DNA of 64,000 nucleotides from a virus. The position numbers and the translations under genes are program-made. The stretch lies in IMG/VR virus record IMGVR_UViG_3300037516_001783, positions 43,936 to 107,935 of that record; one strand, 5' to 3'. This document shows positions 26,179 through 33,525 of this stretch, piece by piece; position 1 is the stretch's first letter, and each line of letters begins with the position of its first letter. Below the pieces are notes generated by a model. That model searched no databases. It was not told the origin of the DNA and saw only the letters and a list, made by a program, of their open reading frames with translations.

Positions 26179-26493
26179 CTATTTTTGTATAGAGTTTCCT
26201 GTTTTAACTAAAGCTTGGTAAAACTTAACATTAGTCTTTGTAGAAACTTTCTGTATGCCATTTACATTAGTTTCTGATTCAACAACATTCTCAACTACAG
26301 TAGCAACTCCACCTTGTAGTTTCCAATTAAAAAACTTCCTTAGAAAATAATCAACATCATCAACAGGAAGAACAACATAAACCTTATGTTCATCAATAGA
26401 ATTCATTTCTTCTTCCCTTAATTTAATCTGTTTTTCGATGTACCTGTTGTAATCTTCTTCACTAAGATTCTCAAGACTTTCTCTGTAGTTCAT
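26179..26493 (-). CDS. Unrecognised 104-aa protein
   Basis: ATG at 26491-26493, 10 nt after the upstream stop, preferred to a longer TTG-initiated form. Helical start (YRESLENLSEEDYNRYIEK) then VYVVLPVDDVDYFLRKFF and FYQALVKTGNSIQK. No family. Confidence 0.6.
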   Translation of the reverse strand: MNYRESLENLSEEDYNRYIEKQIKLREEEMNSIDEHKVYVVLPVDDVDYFLRKFFNWKLQGGVATVVENVVESETNVNGIQKVSTKTNVKFYQALVKTGNSIQK

Positions 26494-26503
26494 AACCTGA
26501 TTA

Positions 26504-27451
26504 TTATAGATATTCGTTGTATTCTTCAATCCACTCTTGCTTCAGAGGTAAGTTTGCTTCAACATACCTGATGATTGTGTTTCTCACATCTGTATGTCGC
26601 TTTTCATTGTGAATTTTCAAAGGAATTAAACCTAATGGTGGTCTGTTTGCACCAATTTGTTTGGTATCTTCCTTCACAGGTTGAACAATGAAAGGTAACT
26701 CTAACAATGAAATAGTTTTAGCAGTGAAAGCAGTCTCTTTCATTGTCCATTCACCATTCAACTTACCAATAAAGTGTTGACTCTTGATATCTGGGAAGTT
26801 TGTAGGTAAGTGTTGTGATACATGGCTAAATACATCAAAAATCTGATTTTCAGTAACCCAAATACACCAATTATTTCTATCATAAATTTCACCTTTTTGT
26901 GTATTTATGTTACACTTGTTTTCATCTTCAATTTTAAATTGTTCTGCTAAAGTGTTATACTGAATATCCTGTTCATAGGAAGTTGTAGAAATAATATCAT
27001 CTGGTGAAAGGACTAACTGCAAGTTCATGAATTTCTTACGACGTAGGTCTAAAACACCATAAAAGTTGAATTTTATAATGTAATCAGAACCACACTCTTT
27101 TCTTTTGACAAAGTAAAGTGTTCCGTCTTTTAATTCTGAATGTTGTAAACCAAATAACTGTACTGTTCTACTAGTCTTCTCACTATGCTCTATTTGTGAC
27201 ATTTGGTTATAGTATTGCTCAATTAAAGCAAAAGCTTCCTTTGCTACTTTTTCACTACAACCGTCTCCGCAATATGGGACTAAACTTTGATACTTTACAG
27301 CCAATCTATACCTACTTGATTCTTTGTAATCTGCAGATAATCTTGATTCTGTATTGTTGTGAGTATCCATTATCTGACGAATCTCCTCTCTAAATTGGAA
27401 ATAGATTTTCCCAAAGTTTTTGAACAATATTTCTACTTTGTTGTTAGTCAT
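26504..27451 (-). CDS. Composite accessory protein, 315 aa
   Basis: Residues 1-95 contain YCGDGCSEKVAKEAF and match the stand-alone 143-aa protein at 10974-11405; residues near 195-215 (NNWCIWVTENQIFDVF) match the stand-alone 80-aa protein at 14756-14998. Between them is a strand-rich middle with VKRKECGSDYIIKF. The C-terminus is basic then acidic (HTDVRNTIIRYVEAN). It is thus a fusion of domains that elsewhere in this genome are separate genes. Function unknown. Confidence 0.66.
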   Translation of the reverse strand: MTNNKVEILFKNFGKIYFQFREEIRQIMDTHNNTESRLSADYKESSRYRLAVKYQSLVPYCGDGCSEKVAKEAFALIEQYYNQMSQIEHSEKTSRTVQLFGLQHSELKDGTLYFVKRKECGSDYIIKFNFYGVLDLRRKKFMNLQLVLSPDDIISTTSYEQDIQYNTLAEQFKIEDENKCNINTQKGEIYDRNNWCIWVTENQIFDVFSHVSQHLPTNFPDIKSQHFIGKLNGEWTMKETAFTAKTISLLELPFIVQPVKEDTKQIGANRPPLGLIPLKIHNEKRHTDVRNTIIRYVEANLPLKQEWIEEYNEYL

Positions 27452-27480
27452 GGTGAAATTTATATTTTATAATTCTAATG

Positions 27481-27696
27481 TTACTCATCTTTACATAAAT
27501 CAGGGAATCTCCTTTGAAATTCATCGTAGGCTTCCACTACAGTTTTGTTATTATAGAAAGCACCAATCCTAATCATTCCTGTGAAATTTCTATGTTTCCT
27601 AACATCATGGATATTAAGGATTCTTTTGAATTGGCTTTTAGGAGAAACATTAAGTTCCTCAAAATGCACTTGGTTGTGACAAAATACAGCAATCAT
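27481..27696 (-). CDS. Small phage protein, 71 aa
   Basis: ATG overlaps the upstream TGA (ATGA). Contains FKRILNIHDVRKHRNF and VVEAYDEFQRRFPDL, a layout known from small phage proteins without function. Confidence 0.62.
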   Translation of the reverse strand: MIAVFCHNQVHFEELNVSPKSQFKRILNIHDVRKHRNFTGMIRIGAFYNNKTVVEAYDEFQRRFPDLCKDE

Positions 27697-27998
27697 ACCT
27701 TTCTCTCTTCGTATTTTTGTTCTTCAAGTTTCACAGGTTCAAAACCGTAATCAGTACGAATAAGATTAATCCTCTCATTGATTAATTTGTCTATCACCTG
27801 TAGATTTTGTATTTGACTTGCTGAATAAGTTCTATGTGTAGATAGAAGATTACCAGAAGCGTCCATTACAGCACTAACAGCTCCTTGCTCTATTATCCTA
27901 ACTTTCTTGTTAAAAAGGAGTCTGTGAAGTTTGTCTTCTATGATAGTCCTTTGACAAAGTTCAGCAAGATTGTTATTTTCTTGGATATTACTTTCCAT
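27693..27998 (-). CDS. Unrecognised 101-aa protein
   Basis: Short N-terminal helices, then VRIIEQGAVSAVMDASGN (strand-turn-strand) and a C-terminal helix with basic end. Shares one base with the start of the 82-aa gene's stop region. No family. Confidence 0.6.
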   Translation of the reverse strand: MESNIQENNNLAELCQRTIIEDKLHRLLFNKKVRIIEQGAVSAVMDASGNLLSTHRTYSASQIQNLQVIDKLINERINLIRTDYGFEPVKLEEQKYEERKV

Positions 27999-28246
27999 TA
28001 CACTGACAATTTGAAATACAGGTTTTCTATGAAGCTGTATTGGTTAAACTTTAACAGTAATCTTAAATACCAAGGTTGTTTACTCATTATACTTTTGATA
28101 GCATTCACCCTAATATACTCTGCTTTTGAAATAAACACTGCTGGCTTGGATTTATCTTTAAATACTTCCATGTACAGACCGTGTTTTGATTTGAAGAATG
28201 CAGAATTGTCTTTTCCTTCTAAGTTGATTTTATTCGGTAATTTCAT
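27998..28246 (-). CDS. Small protein with PWYLRLL motif, 82 aa
   Basis: KSIMSKQPWYLRLLLKFN near the C-terminus resembles the tail of the 134-aa protein at 22007-22411; the first half is beta-rich and lysine-rich. Possible short amphipathic C-terminal helix. Unknown role. Confidence 0.62.
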   Translation of the reverse strand: MKLPNKINLEGKDNSAFFKSKHGLYMEVFKDKSKPAVFISKAEYIRVNAIKSIMSKQPWYLRLLLKFNQYSFIENLYFKLSV

Positions 28247-28397
28247 TGCTATAAATTTTATCTAAGAACCTGTTTGACTTTGCTTTGAGTTTTCTCTTAA
28301 CTCTTTTTCTAACTGAAGTGTTAGAACTTCCTTTTTTGAACATATAATCACTATCCCATTTGAACTTCATGATTCTGTGGTAGATGTTACTTTTCAT
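28230..28397 (-). CDS. Small basic protein, 55 aa
   Basis: ATG at 28395-28397 and TAA at 28230-28232, overlapping the next ATG by 17 nt. Very basic (KKGSSNTSVRKRVKRKLKAK). First gene after the promoter at 28420-28427, about 23 nt from it, which supports its reality. DNA or RNA binding possible. Confidence 0.62.
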   Translation of the reverse strand: MKSNIYHRIMKFKWDSDYMFKKGSSNTSVRKRVKRKLKAKSNRFLDKIYSNEITE

Positions 28398-28419
28398 GAT
28401 TAACAAATTTTTAACATTA

Positions 28420-28427
28420 CAAAGGTA
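28420..28427 (-). promoter_or_regulatory. TAnnTTTG promoter (TACCTTTG)
   Basis: Cassette promoter; the first ATG downstream is at 28397, giving a leader of about 15-20 nt, shorter than at the other cassettes. Confidence 0.75.
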
Positions 28428-28447
28428 GTACTTTTAATTTTACAAAG

Positions 28448-28478
28448 AAAACAGTCTTAAGTTAGAAAAGGCTGTTTT
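28448..28478 (-). terminator. Cassette terminator
   Basis: Stem 28448-28458 with 28468-28478: 11 pairs, one of them G-U in RNA, followed by a T-rich tail. It overlaps the stop codon of the 80-aa gene. Confidence 0.75.
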
Positions 28479-28719
28479 AATTGTAATTGATTTCAAAATC
28501 CTTATCGTAATAAGTTGTTTTCACTGTTGAAAACTCAAACTTAACTGTTAAAGTTTTTGGTGTTTTCTTGATTACAGTCCCCTTACCTTTATCTGGACAA
28601 TTTACTTCTTGACCTTTACTTATTTCTGACAGTTTCATTTTTATAAGTTGTTTAAGTTTCTCGTAGAATTGTGAAGTGAAATCATTTTCAAACATAATCT
28701 CACTTGTTTTAGGATGCAT
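28477..28719 (-). CDS. Unrecognised 80-aa protein
   Basis: Helical half (FTSQFYEKLKQLIKMKLSEI) followed by an SH3-like strand set (GTVIKKTPKTLTVKFEF). Stop lies inside the terminator hairpin. No family. Confidence 0.6.
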   Translation of the reverse strand: MHPKTSEIMFENDFTSQFYEKLKQLIKMKLSEISKGQEVNCPDKGKGTVIKKTPKTLTVKFEFSTVKTTYYDKDFEINYN

Positions 28720-28855
28720 TTTGTAAAATCCTTTCTGTTCCGTAAAAATCTTTCTTTAACATTATTGTCACAGTTCTATCTGGTTCTGTAGAAGCTAAAT
28801 CAACTCCCATAACAATATTGTCAAAGAAGTGAGGTTCAAATAACCTTCCTCCCAC
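28709..28855 (-). CDS. Small phage protein with GVDLA motif, 48 aa
   Basis: GTG at 28853-28855 is taken as start (an ATG at GVDLA is the alternative); TAA at 28709-28711 overlaps the next ATG. Contains FFDNIVMGVDLASTEPDRTV, like short phage proteins carrying an R-NaseH-like first strand but nothing else. The frame is open back to the TAG of the DenV gene and is the same frame, so readthrough would join the two. Confidence 0.55.
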   Translation of the reverse strand: MGGRLFEPHFFDNIVMGVDLASTEPDRTVTIMLKKDFYGTERILQNAS

Positions 28856-28894
28856 TATCCTCGGTTCTTCACATATAGCAATGAACTTTGAATT

Positions 28895-29440
28895 CTACTC
28901 CTTTTGAAACTTCTGGAGGTTTATTAACCTCTCTACACCTTTTCCTACTTTAGGAAATTGGTAGTCAACATACGGCAGTAAACTCATCTTAAATATTGAA
29001 TTTTCAATTTGCTCTTTCTTATCTTCTACAGATTCCTGTTCTGAAGTTTTCTTACTTGAAGATTCTACAGATTTTCCACTCAACCTTTCCTCAATCCTTT
29101 CTCTGATAATCATACGGTCTCTTTCTGTTGGTATGTAATCATTAGCGAATTCTGGAAAGCTTTTAATTGCTTCTAAATAAGTTCCGGAGTAATCAGTAGC
29201 ATTAATTCCTCTGTTAAGACATTCCTTATACAGTTCGTCATTTCTATTCTTCAAGTAAAGAAGTTTGTCATAGAAAAACTTCACATGACCTGTACCTAAA
29301 GTAAATTCTTTTGGTTGGTTATCCAGATTAAACCTACCTTTCAAAATACAATTGGGAATTCTTTTCATTTCCCTTAGTTCAGCAAATAAATGTTTGCTAT
29401 TTAATTCCTGAGGAGGAATACCACAATTAATCCTTGTCAT
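28895..29440 (-). CDS. denV: Pyrimidine-dimer DNA glycosylase/AP lyase (T4 endonuclease V type)
   Basis: 181 aa; T4 DenV is 138 aa. The enzyme recognises cyclobutane pyrimidine dimers, cuts the 5' glycosyl bond with the N-terminal alpha-amino group and then nicks the DNA. The start MTRIN is the same as in T4, with T2 as nucleophile after Met removal, R3, and the catalytic glutamate corresponding to T4 E23 at E24 (AELREMKR); TLGTGHVKFFYDKL matches the T4 central motif and NDYIPTERD its C-terminal helix. The last 45 residues are an extra charged tail. UV-repair genes fit a phage of a sunlit habitat (inference). Confidence 0.9.
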   Translation of the reverse strand: MTRINCGIPPQELNSKHLFAELREMKRIPNCILKGRFNLDNQPKEFTLGTGHVKFFYDKLLYLKNRNDELYKECLNRGINATDYSGTYLEAIKSFPEFANDYIPTERDRMIIRERIEERLSGKSVESSSKKTSEQESVEDKKEQIENSIFKMSLLPYVDYQFPKVGKGVERLINLQKFQKE

Positions 29441-29951
29441 ACCAAGTTGGGAAAGTTAATTCTGTGTTTTTATTTCTTGCTACCCAACTAACAACCCTGT
29501 CGGTTAAATCAATATAAGTTTGTAGTTCACCACCTGTGAAAGTACAAGCAGAATCTTGACAAATAACATCTGCTACATTCTGAGTAAGTTCTTCTGTTTC
29601 TGGTATTACTTCGTTGATTAAACGTAAAAAGCTTTCGTAAAACTTGTTTAAGCTGATATCAACACACTCCTCTTCTCCTTCTTCCTCACCTTGTACTTCC
29701 TCTTCTAATTCTTCATCCCAATAGGTTTCATATGTTCCTGTACCTACCCACTCCCACTTTTCATCCTTAGCATTACAATTACCATTGTTACAGTAATCGT
29801 AGTACAACCTTCCAACTGCCCTAATTAATTCACCTTGAACTGTAACTGGTGAACCTGAACTTGGAACCAATTCTTTGTTCAGCTTGTTATAAATATTTTG
29901 ATACCTACCTTTGTTATTCCAGTAGCATCTTTGAATGGCAGAATTTCCCAT
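29427..29951 (-). CDS. Conserved acidic phage protein, 174 aa
   Basis: Contains SPVTVQGELIRAVGRLYYDY and NNGNCNAKDEK, the hallmark of a small family common in phages with no known function, then an acidic linker (EELEEEVQGEEEGEEE) and two cysteines (CQDSAC). Overlaps DenV start by 14 nt, so probably co-translated with it. Confidence 0.68.
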   Translation of the reverse strand: MGNSAIQRCYWNNKGRYQNIYNKLNKELVPSSGSPVTVQGELIRAVGRLYYDYCNNGNCNAKDEKWEWVGTGTYETYWDEELEEEVQGEEEGEEECVDISLNKFYESFLRLINEVIPETEELTQNVADVICQDSACTFTGGELQTYIDLTDRVVSWVARNKNTELTFPTWYDKD

Positions 29952-29955
29952 GAGA

Positions 29956-30180
29956 TTAAAGTGTTAATTTTATTACACCAAATTTAATTAAAGTGAGTAT
30001 CTCTTCTAATGAGATATAGATTTTTGTATTAGAGATAGCTTCTCCAGTTGCATATCCATCTTTTACTCCGAAAAAAGCTTTCTTCCAAAACGGACCTGTA
30101 CAAACAAGTACGCTGAAGAGTAAATAATTATTCACTTTGATTTGAGATGTTATGTAGTTTATCTCTTCTTGGGTTGCCAT
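29956..30180 (-). CDS. Unrecognised 74-aa protein
   Basis: First gene behind the cassette promoter at 30224-30231. A hydrophobic central part (NYLLFSVLVCTGPFW) could be a short membrane helix or a buried strand pair. No family. Confidence 0.6.
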   Translation of the reverse strand: MATQEEINYITSQIKVNNYLLFSVLVCTGPFWKKAFFGVKDGYATGEAISNTKIYISLEEILTLIKFGVIKLTL

Positions 30181-30223
30181 AAGATTAAATGATTAAATGT
30201 TTAAGCTTTGTTACTTAACATTA

Positions 30224-30231
30224 CAAAGGTA
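30224..30231 (-). promoter_or_regulatory. TAnnTTTG promoter (TACCTTTG)
   Basis: Cassette promoter, about 44 nt upstream of the ATG at 30180, with an AT-rich leader containing two near-identical AATTAATC-type repeats. Confidence 0.75.
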
Positions 30232-30251
30232 ACTCTTTTCTTTTAAACAAC

Positions 30252-30282
30252 AAAACAGCCTTTTATAGGAAAAGGCTGTTTT
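30252..30282 (-). terminator. Cassette terminator, perfect 13-bp stem
   Basis: 30252-30264 pairs with 30270-30282 (loop of 5 nt). It ends the transcript whose last gene stops at 30332. Confidence 0.82.
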
Positions 30283-30331
30283 TTATTATTTTATTTCCTT
30301 TCAGTGTTAATCAAGGATACACCAATCTTCA

Positions 30332-30466
30332 TTAGAAATCGTTTTCTATAACCTTCTTAATTTCATTAGGGTCGTGTTTCACCCAGATTCCTTTTACAGC
30401 ATTGTACTTTAACAGTTCGCCATTCTCGAACTTAACTGTTCCATCTTTAATTTTCTCTTTAGACAT
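30332..30466 (-). CDS. Small protein, 44 aa
   Basis: ATG at 30464-30466, TAA at 30332-30334. Product MSKEKIKDGTVKFENGELLK..., two strands and a helix with IWVKHDPNEIKK. Ends 50 nt before the terminator. Accepted on composition and spacing (its ATG lies one base past the next gene's stop). Confidence 0.58.
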   Translation of the reverse strand: MSKEKIKDGTVKFENGELLKYNAVKGIWVKHDPNEIKKVIENDF

Positions 30467-30467
30467 T

Positions 30468-30647
30468 TTATTTGTTGTTATTAAGGGTTGCTAATATTTC
30501 AAGTTGTTTTACTCTGGTATGTGACCTGTCTATGTGAACATCTAAAAGTTTCAACCTTGCGTCTGAAAATTTATCCATCTTCTGAAGACATTCCATAATC
30601 ACAATTTGATTCTTCATGATTATAGTTAAATCTAATTCTATTGACAT
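30468..30647 (-). CDS. Small coiled-coil protein, 59 aa
   Basis: ATG at 30645-30647, TAA at 30468-30470. Fully helical: IVIMECLQKMDKFSDARLKL and HTRVKQLEILATL. Adjacent to both neighbours with one-base gaps. Confidence 0.58.
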   Translation of the reverse strand: MSIELDLTIIMKNQIVIMECLQKMDKFSDARLKLLDVHIDRSHTRVKQLEILATLNNNK

Positions 30648-30648
30648 A

Positions 30649-30780
30649 CTAAAATTCTAAACCAAGTAATTGTACAACTGTTATGACTGCTAGAAATGAC
30701 AAATATGCCAAAATAAATGTGATTCCTAATTTCTCCAATATTGAGGAATCCTTTTCCTTATTGTAATCTTTGAAGTTCAT
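30649..30780 (-). CDS. Small membrane protein, 43 aa
   Basis: ATG at 30778-30780, TAG at 30649-30651. A charged N-terminus followed by one hydrophobic helix (GITFILAYLSFLAVITVV). AACAGCGTT lies 28 nt upstream of the ATG. Likely inner-membrane peptide. Confidence 0.58.
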   Translation of the reverse strand: MNFKDYNKEKDSSILEKLGITFILAYLSFLAVITVVQLLGLEF

Positions 30781-30781
30781 G

Positions 30782-31042
30782 TTATGAATTGTTATTGTTA
30801 CCTTTAACAACGCTGTTTTCTAATTTTAATTTTTCTTTTATCAGTTCATCAAGTTCTGATTGAGTTCCTATTCTAAAATGAAAACCCAATTCTCTCTTTA
30901 AACGAATTTTTAAATCTAACAACTTTATTTTATCAGCTTTTGATTTTCGTTTCTTATTCTCAAGAGTTATAATTTTCTCTTTAGCTTTTTCATAAGAATT
31001 AACAACATCAATATGTGTACCTTTTGGTAATGAAAATTCCAT
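30782..31042 (-). CDS. Unrecognised 86-aa protein
   Basis: Highly charged and helical (KKRKSKADKIKLLDLKIRLK), ending in an asparagine tail. No family. Confidence 0.58.
   Translation of the reverse strand: MEFSLPKGTHIDVVNSYEKAKEKIITLENKKRKSKADKIKLLDLKIRLKRELGFHFRIGTQSELDELIKEKLKLENSVVKGNNNNS
30809..30817 (-). promoter_or_regulatory. AACAGCGTT copy ahead of the 43-aa membrane gene
   Basis: Lies within the last codons of the 86-aa gene and ends 28 nt before the ATG at 30780. Confidence 0.38.
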
Positions 31043-31046
31043 ATTT

Positions 31047-31409
31047 CTATTGTAGATTATGAATCCACTTTTCTACCTTAACAACTCCATCTTGAAGACT
31101 GTCATAAACTAACTCCTCTTCCAGAATCCCTTTCTCCTTTAACAGTTCAAGAAGTTCTTCCTGTGATTTCTCACCTACTTCAAACATCTCAAAGAATTTC
31201 TCTATTTCTTCTACAGGAATAGCAAATCTGTTTACCCTGTAACCTCCATATGGAGCGTCAGGTTTTACTTCTTCTAATTGGTAGTATTGTACACCTGTCA
31301 ACTTATTCTTCATAAGTTTAGCAACAGTATATTCAACACCTTTCTTAATCCAATTTGTTGACCTCACTTCTTCTGGCTTGTGAGTATCGTCTATACAAAC
31401 AACTTTCAT
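31047..31409 (-). CDS. Conserved phage protein, 120 aa
   Basis: Begins MKVVCIDDTHKPEEVRS and continues WIKKGVEYTVAKLMKNK, a beta-rich N-terminal domain found in many phages of Bacteroidota (recollection), function unknown; the second half is a helical tail (EKFFEMFEVGEKSQEELLEL). Confidence 0.68.
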   Translation of the reverse strand: MKVVCIDDTHKPEEVRSTNWIKKGVEYTVAKLMKNKLTGVQYYQLEEVKPDAPYGGYRVNRFAIPVEEIEKFFEMFEVGEKSQEELLELLKEKGILEEELVYDSLQDGVVKVEKWIHNLQ

Positions 31410-31411
31410 AC

Positions 31412-31744
31412 TTAGAAATTTTGTAATGAAACTGACTTCAATATTTCTTCAAACATTGCTTTTGCAATAATATGTTCAACTTCCTTAGAGAACAACATTT
31501 CTGAATGTGAAACTGAAAATCGAACTTGTTTTGTTTTACCATTAATTTTGAACTGCAACATATACCTTTCTTCTGGATTTATGCCTGCTAACTTGTACAT
31601 AACAACATCTTGTAACATGTTGTTAGTAACACCTACAGATTCATTTCTTAATTTCTCAACTGCAGTTTCGATTAAAATTTGCTCCTGAGTTTCTTCAAGC
31701 TGTTTTTGTAATTCTACAGCTTTTACTTTCAGTTCACTAACCAT
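31412..31744 (-). CDS. Unrecognised 110-aa protein
   Basis: N-terminal coiled coil (ELQKQLEETQEQILIETAVE) followed by a small beta domain (YMLQFKINGKTKQVRFSV). No family. Confidence 0.6.
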   Translation of the reverse strand: MVSELKVKAVELQKQLEETQEQILIETAVEKLRNESVGVTNNMLQDVVMYKLAGINPEERYMLQFKINGKTKQVRFSVSHSEMLFSKEVEHIIAKAMFEEILKSVSLQNF

Positions 31745-32063
31745 TAGATTGTTCTTTTTCTGAGAAATACAATTCTACATCATCCCACTCGAAACCCATT
31801 TCATCATTGAAATAATCTTCCCAACCATATGGTTGTTTTGTTTCTTCGTCAATTTCTTCATTATACATTTCAACCAAGATTATGTTTGAGTAATCTGGTA
31901 TGAACTTGTTTTCGTATAGAAACAGGTGTTGATTTGCTAAAGTGTTAAGAACCAAGTAAGCTTCTCTCTCACTTTTCACTTCTACAGCGAAATTCTTACT
32001 TACTCCAACCTGAGGAAAGTGTACAACTCTCAGTTTGTTCTTTATTTGTTTGAAATCTTCCAT
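31737..32063 (-). CDS. Unrecognised 108-aa protein
   Basis: Alpha/beta with AYLVLNTLANQHLFLYEN and an acidic aromatic C-terminus (GWEDYFNDEMGFEWDD). Overlaps the next gene by 8 nt. Confidence 0.6.
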   Translation of the reverse strand: MEDFKQIKNKLRVVHFPQVGVSKNFAVEVKSEREAYLVLNTLANQHLFLYENKFIPDYSNIILVEMYNEEIDEETKQPYGWEDYFNDEMGFEWDDVELYFSEKEQSNG

Positions 32064-32066
32064 TTG

Positions 32067-32261
32067 TTATTCTTTAGGAGGTGCTAGTCTGAAATAATTT
32101 GATTGTAAGGTTGTTTCGTAATATGAGAATCTGTAAGGCAAACTAGAATCCATAAACCAACTTTTCATTATCGGTTTATCTGTTTCAAATCGTTTTTGTT
32201 GTTGTTTAGATTCCTTACTACGTGTGAAAACTCTAACTCTTATTCTGGGATTCTCATCCAT
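32067..32261 (-). CDS. Unrecognised 64-aa protein
   Basis: Basic N-terminal half (RIRVRVFTRSKESKQQQKRF) then aromatic-rich (SSLPYRFSYYETTLQ). Overlaps the upstream DUF551-like gene by 22 nt. Confidence 0.56.
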   Translation of the reverse strand: MDENPRIRVRVFTRSKESKQQQKRFETDKPIMKSWFMDSSLPYRFSYYETTLQSNYFRLAPPKE

Positions 32262-32452
32262 CTTCTTACAGTTGAATATTGTTGTGAATCACTTCTAAAG
32301 AACCATCTTCTTGGTAAATGTCTTCCGTTTGTTATATCCCTATCTGAGAATCTTGAAACTTTGAAACTCCCATGGCTTGTTTCTATTAAAACATATTCCC
32401 CAGCTTCTGGTAATTGACAATCAGGTTCTATTGTTATCCAAGGACTTTTCAT
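32240..32452 (-). CDS. DUF551-like protein, 70 aa
   Basis: PWITIEPDCQLPEAGEYVLI at the start and RRWFFRSDSQQ to the closing RRWMRIPE match the W-I--.-LP-.G-.VL and C-terminal W-x-x-[IL]-P-E pattern of DUF551, a small domain widespread in phages with no known role. Confidence 0.62.
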   Translation of the reverse strand: MKSPWITIEPDCQLPEAGEYVLIETSHGSFKVSRFSDRDITNGRHLPRRWFFRSDSQQYSTVRRWMRIPE

Positions 32453-32469
32453 ATTGTTATTTTGACGAT

Positions 32470-32513
32470 TTATAAATTTTCTCGATGGATTTCACCATCA
32501 GAGGACTTTTTAC
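32470..32513 (-). repeat. Intergenic repeat, copy 1
   Basis: 44 nt sharing its two ends (TAAAAAGTCCTC at one side and CATCGAGAAAATTT at the other) with 32717-32759; the middle differs. On the minus strand the middle can fold as GATGG/CCATC. It begins at the stop codon of the 67-aa gene and leads to the DUF551-like gene. Confidence 0.6.
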
Positions 32514-32713
32514 TTTATTTCTGACAGAATTGAATTTATAACTTCATCAATTTGTTTACCCATACCTAAATTCTCTTTAAGCATAGGGATAAACATCATT
32601 TTGTAAACCTCATCTGTTATTATAGACTCTGTTGTTACATATTCATACCCAAATTCCTTCAAGTTTCTAACACCAGCATTTAAAAGATGTTGCTTTATAT
32701 CTTCGTTTGTCAT
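32510..32713 (-). CDS. Conserved small phage protein, 67 aa
   Basis: MTNEDIKQHLLNAGVRNLK, then EFGYEYVTTESIITDEVY and a final helix. The GV-NLKEFGY-xV and I-TD-VY pattern is a recurrent phage family of unknown function. Preceded by copy 2 of the intergenic repeat and followed by copy 1. Confidence 0.68.
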   Translation of the reverse strand: MTNEDIKQHLLNAGVRNLKEFGYEYVTTESIITDEVYKMMFIPMLKENLGMGKQIDEVINSILSEIK

Positions 32714-32716
32714 GAT

Positions 32717-32759
32717 TTACAAATTTTCTCGATGTATCTGCCGTGGGAGGACTTTTTAC
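32717..32759 (-). repeat. Intergenic repeat, copy 2
   Basis: 43 nt, the whole gap between the stop at 32756 and the ATG at 32713 apart from two bases. Matches 32470-32513 at both ends; no other copies were noticed in the window. Confidence 0.6.
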
Positions 32760-32953
32760 ATCATGTTATCCTCAAAATATATCCCTTCATCAACAACTTC
32801 TATGCCTAAGATTTCAGAAATAGATTGAAAAGCTTCTGCTTTCTTGTTATTCTGTTCCATACTGTAAACATAATCCCTAGTAACGTGTAACGGCATATCA
32901 CTGTCAACTTCTAAAGTTATTATGACGTCAATCTTTTTTCTTTTACCACCCAT
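32756..32953 (-). CDS. Unrecognised 65-aa protein
   Basis: A strand KKIDVIITLEVDSDMPLHV, a helix and an acidic end (EVVDEGIYFEDNMM). First gene after the tRNA at 33070-33141 and the ~115 nt spacer 32954-33069, in which I see nothing else. Confidence 0.58.
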   Translation of the reverse strand: MGGKRKKIDVIITLEVDSDMPLHVTRDYVYSMEQNNKKAEAFQSISEILGIEVVDEGIYFEDNMM

Positions 32954-33069
32954 GACTATATGAATAATCTATTGTTTTCACTTATTTTATCGTACTCCAC
33001 AAGCTTCTATATTAAATTTCATACACTTATATGAATTGGAACTTTTGAAGCTTTAAATGACGATATTTG

Positions 33070-33141
33070 CCCTGAACCCAAGAATCGAACTTGGACACCT
33101 CGAACAATAGGACGAGTACTCTACCATTAAGATAATTCAGG
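33070..33141 (-). tRNA. tRNA-like gene, anticodon uncertain
   Basis: Acceptor CCTGAAT/GTTCAGG (7 pairs, last G-U), T arm CCAAG-TTCGATT-CTTGG, D loop with A-A-T-G-G-T-A, discriminator G, no CCA. Length (72 nt) is normal. The anticodon arm CTCG....CGAG leaves a 10-nt loop (TCCTATTGTT) instead of 7, with a T-T mismatch closing it, so the anticodon is not certain. Confidence 0.65.
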
Positions 33142-33150
33142 GTTTGTTTG

Positions 33151-33525
33151 TTAGGTATTTCTCTCTTTATACCTTTGTAATTCTATTTCTTTAACCTTGT
33201 TCTGGTAATATCCTATAACAAGTTCCTTTACTTCCTTCAGACATTTCAAATCCATAGCGTAAAGGTAAGGTGTGATTTGGTCTACTTCCTTACTCCTTTC
33301 CTGTATGCTCTCATAGAACTTGAAGTCTGCGTTTTTGGTTATGCTGGTAAGAAACCTATCCAAATGCTTTGTGGCTAAATTGAAATCCTTCTTCACATTA
33401 TTCCTTAGAGAACTATGCTCCTCGAAATCCTTCATAGAACAATACAGGTTATTGGTATGAGTTACCACCTGTAAGAAATGGAATTGCTTTTCACTTTCAC
33501 TTCTCTCCTTTACTTCACTACTCAT
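33151..33525 (-). CDS. Unrecognised 124-aa helical protein
   Basis: Helical throughout (EKQFHFLQVVTHTNN, NLATKHLDRFLTSITKN, KEVKELVIGYYQNK). Its ATG overlaps the stop of the DinG-like helicase by 8 nt, so it may be its partner. Confidence 0.62.
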   Translation of the reverse strand: MSSEVKERSESEKQFHFLQVVTHTNNLYCSMKDFEEHSSLRNNVKKDFNLATKHLDRFLTSITKNADFKFYESIQERSKEVDQITPYLYAMDLKCLKEVKELVIGYYQNKVKEIELQRYKERNT

